Of a stretch of 5,299 nucleotides of DNA, positions 1 to 4,845 are shown one piece after another (position 1 is the stretch's first letter; each line of letters opens with the position of its first letter). The position numbers and the translations under genes were made by a program. Source of the DNA: Pseudomonadota bacterium (GTDB taxonomy: Bacteria; Desulfobacterota; BSN033; G020346125); NCBI GenBank assembly GCA_030673585.1, contig DAOVIU010000130.1, positions 1 through 5,299 on the forward strand, read 5' to 3'. The notes beneath the pieces were generated by a model. The model did not search any database and had not been told where the DNA came from. It was given only the letters and a program-made list of their open reading frames with translations.

Positions 1-1
1 G

Positions 2-1276
2 TGGACTCTTCAGCTCTGTGAGGACCTCGGCCTGGACAATCGTCTCCTCTGCACCAACGAGGAGAACCGAAGGGTGTTCATCGTCTCTAGGGGAAGCTTA
101 CACGAACTGCCTGAGGGCTTCATGCTCATGATCCCCACCAGTTTTACCCCCTTTCTCAAAAGCTCCCTCATATCGGTTCCGGGGAAGTTCCGCATGGCCA
201 TGGACCTTTTCCTCCCTAGGAGACAATCCGATGAGGAAGAAAGCTTAGCCCAATTCGTCCGGCGAAGGCTGGGAGATGAAGCCCTCGAAAAAATAGCCGA
301 GCCCCTGGTTGCCGGGATTCATGCCGGCACTCCCGAGACCATGAGCATTAAGAGCACGTTTCCCCGGTTCATCCAGCTGGAGGAGAAGTATAGGAGCCTC
401 ATCTTGGGGATGTTGGCCCGAAAGAAGATGGCCAGGGAATTCGCTCAAAGGCGTTCCGGCCCGAAACGGACGATGTTCATGAGCCTTGCAGAGGGCATGA
501 TGGAATTGACCGATGCCCTCAAGGCAAAGCTGGATGAGCGATCGCTCTTATCCAACAGAAAAGTTAGCCGTATCAACCTTATCAGGGATACTTACCCCTC
601 TCATAATTCCATCTATGAGGTCCATATGGAGGGTGACGAGACCTTGAGGGCTGATTGTGTCATCTTAGCTACCCCAGTCTATGTCACGGCAGAGCTTCTC
701 CGGGACTTGGATGGCACGCTATCGGAGGTTCTCCTTTCCATCCCCTGTGTATCGACGGCAACGATCTCGCTGGCCTACCGTGGAGATGAGATCCATCACC
801 CCTTAGATGGGTTCGGATTTGTCATTCCCCGAGCCGAGAAGCGGAAGATCATGGCCTCCACCTGGACATCGGTGAAGTTCTCCCATCGGTCCCCGCCTGA
901 TGCTGTCCTATTGAGGGCCTTTGTGGGAGGAGCGCAGAACGAGGAATTGCTGGAAATGGATGATGGAACGATAATCGATATGGCCCGGAAGGAATTGGCC
1001 GATATTATGGGGATAACGGCCGATCCCATCCTGGCTCGAATATACCGTTGGAATAGGTCAATGCCCCAATACAAGGTTGGGCATGCCAAGACTTTGAGCC
1101 GTCTGGAGGAGAGGCTTCTGCCCTATCCAGGTATGTACCTAACGGGATGTGCCTATCGGGGCATTGGTATCAGCGACTGTATCCATGATGGGGAGTTAAT
1201 GGTGGAAAGCGCCTTGAAATTTTTGAAAAGCTCGGAAAATGAACATAAGAAGGGAGAGGGAACTAGTCACCGATAA
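2..1276 (+). CDS. hemG: Protoporphyrinogen oxidase, FAD-dependent (HemG/HemY type), 5'-partial
   Basis: This is a FAD-dependent oxidase of late heme biosynthesis that converts protoporphyrinogen IX (or coproporphyrinogen III in some lineages) to the porphyrin. The frame is open from base 2, and the first codons read TLQLCEDLGLDNRLL, then FIVSRGSLHELPEGF, both typical of this family just after the FAD-binding fold. The GTG at 74 is therefore internal and the true start lies left of the window. About 424 residues are visible; the family usually has about 460-480, so the GxGxxG dinucleotide-binding N-terminus is missing. The segment IAEPLVAGIHAGTPE is a family hallmark, and the C-terminal LTGCAYRGIGISDCI is the second FAD-contacting motif. 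The frame is intact to the TAA. The E. coli flavodoxin-like HemG is a different protein; this type is also called hemY. Heme supply fits the cytochromes further right, but they are on the other strand. The family call is firm; the substrate is inferred. Confidence 0.93.
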   Translation, partial: WTLQLCEDLGLDNRLLCTNEENRRVFIVSRGSLHELPEGFMLMIPTSFTPFLKSSLISVPGKFRMAMDLFLPRRQSDEEESLAQFVRRRLGDEALEKIAEPLVAGIHAGTPETMSIKSTFPRFIQLEEKYRSLILGMLARKKMAREFAQRRSGPKRTMFMSLAEGMMELTDALKAKLDERSLLSNRKVSRINLIRDTYPSHNSIYEVHMEGDETLRADCVILATPVYVTAELLRDLDGTLSEVLLSIPCVSTATISLAYRGDEIHHPLDGFGFVIPRAEKRKIMASTWTSVKFSHRSPPDAVLLRAFVGGAQNEELLEMDDGTIIDMARKELADIMGITADPILARIYRWNRSMPQYKVGHAKTLSRLEERLLPYPGMYLTGCAYRGIGISDCIHDGELMVESALKFLKSSENEHKKGEGTSHR

Positions 1277-1585
1277 AGGCCAAACCCTACGGAAAGCTAC
1301 GATAAGGTAGAGTCTTAGGCAGGATTCCCCCTCCCGAATAGCATCCCTTATTAGGTGATACGTACGTTATTCTTTATTCTTATAATTGAATAGGCCGCAT
1401 TTGTCAATAATTTTTTGTGAACCCCTGAAAAAGTCGTCCTCCTCCGCTCAAAAGATTTTTTCGAACACTGTAAAGTTCGCTTCGCTGTAGATAGCGCTCC
1501 TTCGTTCCACAGCTTATGAGAATATGCAGCCCCCTAACCCCATGATTGCAGCACAACAGCACCGCAACACCGCAGGACCGTTACA
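1277..1585. other. Gene-free convergent intergenic region
   Basis: This is the 309-bp gap between the convergent 3' ends of the protoporphyrinogen oxidase and CoA-transferase genes. I find no credible coding frame in it. The part from about 1355 to 1425 is clearly more AT-rich than its surroundings and carries the minus-strand promoter-like pair listed separately. A short inverted repeat, CGAAC-8 nt-GTTCG (about 1461-1478), has no T-tract after it on either strand, so I do not call a terminator. Confidence 0.6.
1379..1407 (-). promoter_or_regulatory. Sigma-70-type promoter-like sequence pointing antisense to the oxidase gene
   Basis: On the minus strand the sequence has a perfect -35 box TTGACA (1407-1402), a 17-nt spacer and a -10 box TATAAG (1384-1379, five of six matches to TATAAT). 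It lies in an AT-rich patch. Transcription would start near 1372 and run leftwards through the 3' end of the protoporphyrinogen oxidase gene. No open frame that looks like a gene follows it, so the product would be an antisense or small RNA, or the promoter is a relic of a lost gene. Only sequence similarity to the consensus supports it. Confidence 0.4.
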
Positions 1586-2785
1586 TTAAATCATTCCCCT
1601 ATCCTTGAGTTCGGCAATCCTATTTCGACTCATCCGCAAATCCCCTCCGTAGATTGCCTCGTTGTGTTCCCCGAGCCTTGGGAGAAACGGCAGGTGCTGT
1701 CCCACCGATTCGAGATATGGGGTGATGAGGGACGCACTTGCCAGGGTGATTTCGGTTTCAGTTCTAACATCCTTACTTGTCAATCCCTTTTTCTTGACCA
1801 CGGGGTCCCCAGAAACCTCTCTCGGCGTCCTCGCTCTTCCGGCAACGATTCCCGCGGACCTCATTTGCTCCACCAATTCTTGGCTCTTCTTTTCCCGGAT
1901 AACCTTCTGGATTTCTTGAATGATATGGTCCGAGTCCGCGGATCTCCCGGAGTTGGTCTTGTATTCGAGTTTGTCCAGGCGTTCGTACCCTGGAAGGCCG
2001 ACCAGGGACTCCCATTGGCGATCGTTGCCAATAGCGATGTAGACCCAACCATCCTTTGTCTCGTAGAGACAAACAGGGGCGAAGAATTGGTGGGTGTTTC
2101 CCCGGCGGGAAATCTCAGTGCCAAAGCTCATGGCCAGGGGGAGATGGGTGCCCAGCCAGGAGAGCCCACTTTCGAAAAGGCTGATGTCGATCCTCTTCCC
2201 CTTTCCCGTCGATTTCTTCTCAAACAAGGCCTTCATGACCTGCCCATATACATGTTCCCCCGCCCCCATATTCACGATGGGAACTCCGATATTCAGTGGG
2301 CTCCTTCCCTGTTCGCCGTTCATTTCGATGAGGCCGCATTCGGCCTGGATGACGGGATCATAGGTGGGCTCGAAAATATCGGGTCCATAGCCCGTCACTC
2401 CCACCCAGATGATATCCTCTTTGGCTTCCCTGAGGCTTTCATGATCGATGCCCAGTTTTGTATAGTTTCGCGGGATTTGATTGGAGGCGAAGATATCCAC
2501 GTTCAAGCTGCGAATGAGATCGTACAAAATACGTTTCCCCTCTTCTTCCTTGAGGTTTAGGGTAATGGACTCCTTTCCCGCATTTACGGGTAGGAAATAG
2601 GAGTTCATTCCGCGTTCCTCAAAGGCTTCGTCCCCCACATAACGGTTTGGGTCACCCCTGAGGGGAGACTCGATACGGATCACCCTCATCCCTTCTTGTA
2701 CCAGTCGGTAGGTACCATAGGGCAAGGCTAGAGCCTGTTCAAGGCTCAATACCGTAATATCACTGTAAATCTGCTGCCTATCCAT
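1586..2785 (-). CDS. CaiB/BaiF family III CoA-transferase with Asn at the catalytic Asp position
   Basis: The protein (399 residues, the normal length) belongs to the family of formyl-CoA transferase (Frc) and CaiB, cytosolic dimers that move CoA between carboxylic acids. It opens with the usual LSLEQALALPYGTYRL...VIRIESP.RGDPNR block, continues with GVTGYGPD, YDPVIQA and STGKGKRIDISLFESGL, and ends with PRLGEHNEAIYG. The ATG at 2785 is chosen because GGGAG lies 6 nt upstream. An in-frame GTG at 2839 would add 18 residues with no family similarity. Aligning the TGKG motif with Frc as I remember it puts residue 172 (AAT, 2272-2270) at Frc Asp169, which carries the acyl group; here it is Asn. 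The protein may therefore be a non-catalytic partner subunit, use different chemistry, or be inactive. The gene stands alone, with no CoA ligase or dehydrogenase beside it, so the substrate cannot be given. Confidence 0.9.
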   Translation of the reverse strand: MDRQQIYSDITVLSLEQALALPYGTYRLVQEGMRVIRIESPLRGDPNRYVGDEAFEERGMNSYFLPVNAGKESITLNLKEEEGKRILYDLIRSLNVDIFASNQIPRNYTKLGIDHESLREAKEDIIWVGVTGYGPDIFEPTYDPVIQAECGLIEMNGEQGRSPLNIGVPIVNMGAGEHVYGQVMKALFEKKSTGKGKRIDISLFESGLSWLGTHLPLAMSFGTEISRRGNTHQFFAPVCLYETKDGWVYIAIGNDRQWESLVGLPGYERLDKLEYKTNSGRSADSDHIIQEIQKVIREKKSQELVEQMRSAGIVAGRARTPREVSGDPVVKKKGLTSKDVRTETEITLASASLITPYLESVGQHLPFLPRLGEHNEAIYGGDLRMSRNRIAELKDRGMI

Positions 2786-2796
2786 TCCTTTCTCCC
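2786..2796 (-). promoter_or_regulatory. Ribosome binding site that decides the CoA-transferase start
   Basis: The minus strand reads GGGAGAAAGGA directly before ATG (2785-2783). GGGAG is 6 nt from the start codon. The longer in-frame alternative, GTG at 2839, has only AGAAAG abutting it. This favours the 399-residue product. A small A/T hairpin (CAAAAA-GTTC-TTTTTG) lies just upstream of this site and could affect its access, but I would not claim regulation. Confidence 0.65.
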
Positions 2797-2932
2797 AAAA
2801 AGAACTTTTTGAAGATTGTATATCATCCACTTCCTCCACCTTTCTGCCAAGGGACGCCAGAAGAGCAGATTCCTGGAAAGTTCCAAAGCAGGTTGCTCAT
2901 TCCGTTGAGAACCAGAACCCGAAAAAATTTTG

Positions 2933-2961
2933 TTGACTTATCTAAGGATATTGTGTAAAAG
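2933..2961 (+). promoter_or_regulatory. Sigma-70-type promoter for the small membrane protein gene
   Basis: The -35 box is TTGACT (2933-2938, five of six), the spacer is 17 nt, and the -10 box is TAAAAG (2956-2961, four of six). The surrounding stretch is markedly AT-rich. The predicted transcript start near 2968 leaves a leader of about 35 nt ending in a strong Shine-Dalgarno. It sits in the 217-bp divergent region shared with the CoA-transferase gene, for which I found no convincing -35/-10 pair. Confidence 0.55.
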
Positions 2962-2989
2962 TAATTGTTATTATTGAAGTTTTTAATTT

Positions 2990-2994
2990 GGAGG
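2990..2994 (+). promoter_or_regulatory. Shine-Dalgarno GGAGG of the small membrane protein gene
   Basis: GGAGG lies 8 nt before the ATG at 3003. It sets the start there rather than at the in-frame TTG at 2988, which would place the Shine-Dalgarno inside the coding region. Confidence 0.75.
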
Positions 2995-3002
2995 ATACGT
3001 CG

Positions 3003-3350
3003 ATGGAACATTTTGGATACGTGATCGCCATTACATCGATGGTTGTGGTGTTATTTATCGCGACCAATATCTACTGGGATTCCAAGAGCAATAAGGTCTA
3101 CAAGCGGTTTGAGAGGCTTCTGGAGGTAGCGGAAATCTCCCACAGGAACGTCATGGAGGAGAGATTGAGGGAACTAGGAAGGGAAATAGATGACATGAAA
3201 AGGGAGATTGAGTCCGCCAAGTTGAGGGGAGGGCTACCGACGCGATTGGAAGAGGGGGCTCAGACGAGGCGAGATTCGGCAAAGGGAACCGAGGATAGGG
3301 AAACCATGGTCGTTTTCGGGAGGAAGCCAAAGGATGACTCCACACCGTAG
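3003..3350 (+). CDS. Small single-pass membrane protein with cytoplasmic coiled coil, function unknown
   Basis: I do not recognise this 115-residue protein. Residues 5-25 (YVIAITSMVVVLFIATNIYW region) form one hydrophobic helix at the very N-terminus. KSNKVYKR follows directly, so by the positive-inside rule the rest is cytoplasmic. Residues about 36-78 are rich in Glu, Arg, Lys and Leu with heptad-like spacing (FERLLEVAEI, MEERLRELGREIDDMKREIE), as in a coiled coil. The last 35 or so residues are polar and probably disordered. The architecture recalls small membrane-anchored scaffold or regulator proteins such as PspB, but I see no sequence similarity that justifies a name. It has its own promoter and a strong Shine-Dalgarno, is divergent from the CoA-transferase gene and convergent with the DUF3179 gene, so it looks monocistronic. 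The start signals and clean composition make it a likely real gene. Confidence 0.7.
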   Translation: MEHFGYVIAITSMVVVLFIATNIYWDSKSNKVYKRFERLLEVAEISHRNVMEERLRELGREIDDMKREIESAKLRGGLPTRLEEGAQTRRDSAKGTEDRETMVVFGRKPKDDSTP

Positions 3351-3360
3351 ACCTACCAAA

Positions 3361-3374
3361 CGAGAGCTCTCTCG
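3361..3374 (-). terminator. Weak hairpin between convergent genes, possible terminator
   Basis: CGAGA-GCTC-TCTCG forms a 5-bp stem with a four-base loop in the 28-bp gap between the small membrane protein and DUF3179 genes. On the minus strand it is followed by only three T residues (TCTCGTTTGG). The position is right for ending both transcripts, but the stem is short and the T-tract poor. Confidence 0.25.
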
Positions 3375-3378
3375 CGCC

Positions 3379-4017
3379 TTATTCCAAGATCTGAGAATCA
3401 GGGTATTTTTCTTTCCACTTCCCCCAATGGGTGTCCTCTGAGGGAATTTCAGGGAGCCACCTCTTGAAGTACTTCCCCTGGATGCCCATGAGCCCCTCTT
3501 CATAAGGATACCAGAGGCTGCTCGTCTCTCTGTCGTACAATACGAAGGTGTATTTGTAGGTCCAACCCGAGGGCACGAGGGTCAATATTTGACCATCTAT
3601 CTGGCGGCTGTACACGGCCGCCAAATCGACCAGGGGTCAGTATGCCGCTGCGATTTGTTTCGGACCAACGCTGCTATTGGCAATCTCGTGGCCCCGGAGT
3701 CGTGGGACCGAATAGGCCTTCGCCTCGAATTCCTCCACAACGGCGAGGACACGAAGGCTCTGTGGGACGTGAGCGGTGTCATCACTGAGAGAGGAATCGT
3801 CCAGGGGGGTGAAGGCGTTTCTCCCCAATCCAAACTGAAACCGTTCGGGTTTGAAACCGATTGACTCGGCTTGGGTCACATCCCACCGTTCGCCAGTGTT
3901 ATCTACGATATATGTCTTGCCGCCTTCTCGTATCACACGGGGAGCAGCGTGGTTATCCGTCATCCAAAAAATACCGGCAAGGATAACCATTGATACAGCG
4001 AGTACTCTTCTGGCCAT
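3379..4017 (-). CDS. Secreted DUF3179 protein, probable selenoprotein (in-frame TGA read as Sec127)
   Basis: Residues 1-25 form a signal peptide (MARRVLA, hydrophobic VSMVILAGIFW, likely cleavage after NHA or HAA), so the protein should be periplasmic. The DUF3179 domain follows: VLAVVEEFEAKAYSVPRLRG then HEIANSSVG (usual HEIVND), AAAY-TGA-PLV, QIDGQILTL, VLYDRETSSLWYP, and the end RWLPEIPSEDTHWGKW with a YPDSQIL terminus. Both halves are in the same frame; the only interruption is TGA at 3639-3637. It sits where the family has the first Cys of Y-C-P-L-C, so I translate it as selenocysteine, giving 212 residues. The second Cys is Val130, and no Cys occurs anywhere else. The start has GAGAGGA 4 nt upstream and lies 34 nt after the membrane cytochrome gene, so they are probably co-transcribed. 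The domain's biochemical role is unknown to me; context suggests redox or heme-related work. The alternative is a nonsense mutation. Family call firm, Sec decoding probable. Confidence 0.75.
3595..3630 (-). promoter_or_regulatory. Candidate bacterial SECIS stem-loop
   Basis: On the mRNA, AUUUGGCGGC (3626-3617) pairs with GCCGCCAGAU (3608-3599) over 10 bp, with one U-G wobble. The 8-nt loop is CGUGUACA (3616-3609). Beyond one G-A mismatch, three more pairs form (3630-3628 with 3597-3595). The loop begins 20 nt after the UGA and has G at its second position. Bacterial SECIS elements are known to sit within the coding region just after the UGA, with the apical loop about 16-37 nt away and a G among its first two bases. 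The geometry fits. SelB recognition is inferred; the repeat also encodes protein, and a GC-rich stem can arise by chance. Confidence 0.55.
3637..3639 (-). other. In-frame UGA, candidate selenocysteine codon
   Basis: TGA is the only in-frame stop inside the DUF3179 gene, at codon 127, at the position of the family's conserved Cys. The next base is C; UGAC is a weak termination context and common around Sec codons. Coding resumes directly in the same frame as PLVDLAAVYSRQ. Confidence 0.65.
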
Positions 4018-4051
4018 GTTTTCCTCTCGGGCTTTCAGGATATGTTTCCCG

Positions 4052-4753
4052 TCATAAGGTTGTGAGAAATGCCAGCAAGGCCTTGACCTTATCCTCCGGC
4101 AGGTCTGCAAAGCATGGCATTCCGCGGAACGGTGTTTTGAGCTGTTTTCTGACGTTATCCTCTGTCACAGCCCGGCCACTTGTCGGGAGCTTGTCCCGTT
4201 TGAATAGCCCCTTGAGCCCCGGGCCTATTTTGGCCTCGGTTCTATCCGCGTAATGGCAGTCAGCACAGCCCCTTTCATTAAAGACGGTGGCCCCTTCACG
4301 GGCAAGTTCCTCCTTTAAATCCACCGAGATCTTGAAAGGACTTACTCCCCGCATCGTGAAATAGTAACCGGCGGAGGTCGCCGTTGTGGTGAGTATCAGA
4401 AGAAAAACTCCGAGGCCCATTGGGACCGCCATGGTGTAATATTTTCTGTAGAACCGGACGATTGTGATCTTGAGGGAGAGCAAGAAAAATGTTGCTACTG
4501 CTAAAAGTCCATGAAGGGCCGCTCTGGATGGGAGATCCTGGCCCATTCCCCTCATGATTTTTATGCAATAGTATGAGATAAAAAGGAAAAGAAGGATGAA
4601 AACATAGCCGCTCACCCGGTGTAGTTGCCGCAGCTTTTTTGGATTGAACTTCTTCTCATCCGTTCGGCCCAGGAGTTCCAGCATGACTACCAGGTTGAGA
4701 ACGGCCAGCCCTACCAAAATCAGTGCGAGGATGGATTTTGTCAAGAAAATCAT
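4052..4753 (-). CDS. Four-helix membrane protein fused to a C-terminal cytochrome c domain
   Basis: This 233-residue protein joins a membrane domain to a monoheme cytochrome c. Helices lie at about 5-28, 48-67, 80-99 and 108-130. The loops KKFNPKKLRQLHR (34-46) and RFYRKYY (100-106) are strongly positive, so they face the cytoplasm. Both termini are then outside, which puts the cytochrome c domain in the periplasm where heme c is attached. The only histidines in the membrane part, H45 (LHRVSGY) and H81 (LHGLLA), are candidate heme b ligands, though they fall near opposite membrane faces. The c domain has GCADCH at 162-167, then GPGLKGLF and a probable axial Met in FRGMPCF, ending LPEDKVKALLAFL. 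A role in moving electrons between the quinone pool or a partner and periplasmic proteins is inferred. It starts 92 nt after the P460-like gene and ends 34 nt before the DUF3179 gene. The Shine-Dalgarno is weak (AGAAGA). No exact family name is claimed. Confidence 0.85.
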   Translation of the reverse strand: MIFLTKSILALILVGLAVLNLVVMLELLGRTDEKKFNPKKLRQLHRVSGYVFILLFLFISYYCIKIMRGMGQDLPSRAALHGLLAVATFFLLSLKITIVRFYRKYYTMAVPMGLGVFLLILTTTATSAGYYFTMRGVSPFKISVDLKEELAREGATVFNERGCADCHYADRTEAKIGPGLKGLFKRDKLPTSGRAVTEDNVRKQLKTPFRGMPCFADLPEDKVKALLAFLTTL

Positions 4754-4800
4754 CGCTATCTTCTACCGGTCGATCAGTGCACGAGGTTGATGTTTGGAAC

Positions 4801-4840
4801 CTGGGCAGAGGAAAAGAAACCTTCTCTCTCCTCCGCCCAG
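4801..4840 (-). other. Intercistronic stem-loop between the P460-like and membrane cytochrome genes
   Basis: CTGGGC-A-GAGGA (4801-4812) is complementary to TCCTC-C-GCCCAG (4829-4840), giving a 6-bp and a 5-bp stem separated by one mismatch. It starts 5 nt after the TAA of the P460-like gene. Neither strand has a T-tract after it, so it is not a standard intrinsic terminator. It may stabilise or mark processing of the upstream message, or partly reduce transcription of the following genes. Confidence 0.4.
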
Positions 4841-4845
4841 CAAAA

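Noticed and set aside
1461..1478. Inverted repeat CGAAC-8 nt-GTTCG as terminator of the convergent genes
   Set aside because: The stem is only 5 bp, and the T-rich stretch precedes it on the plus strand instead of following it; the minus strand has A residues there.
1664..2560. Long plus-strand open frame (298 codons) opposite the CoA-transferase gene
   Set aside because: It is a mirror of a clear family III CoA-transferase; its translation shows no recognisable domain and no ribosome binding site decides a start.
2823..3011. Minus-strand open frame of 62 codons in the divergent intergenic region
   Set aside because: It overlaps the promoter and Shine-Dalgarno of the gene at 3003, is low-complexity in its N-terminal half, and has no domain or ribosome binding site.
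3379..3624. Separate small gene starting at TTG 3624, downstream of the TGA
   Set aside because: The TTG start has no ribosome binding site, sits inside the stem-loop, and the product would be only the C-terminal half of a DUF3179 domain in the same frame as the upstream half.
3589..3864. Plus-strand open frame of 91 codons across the DUF3179 gene
   Set aside because: It lies opposite the DUF3179 reading frame, which has family motifs on both sides of the TGA. The plus-strand translation shows none.
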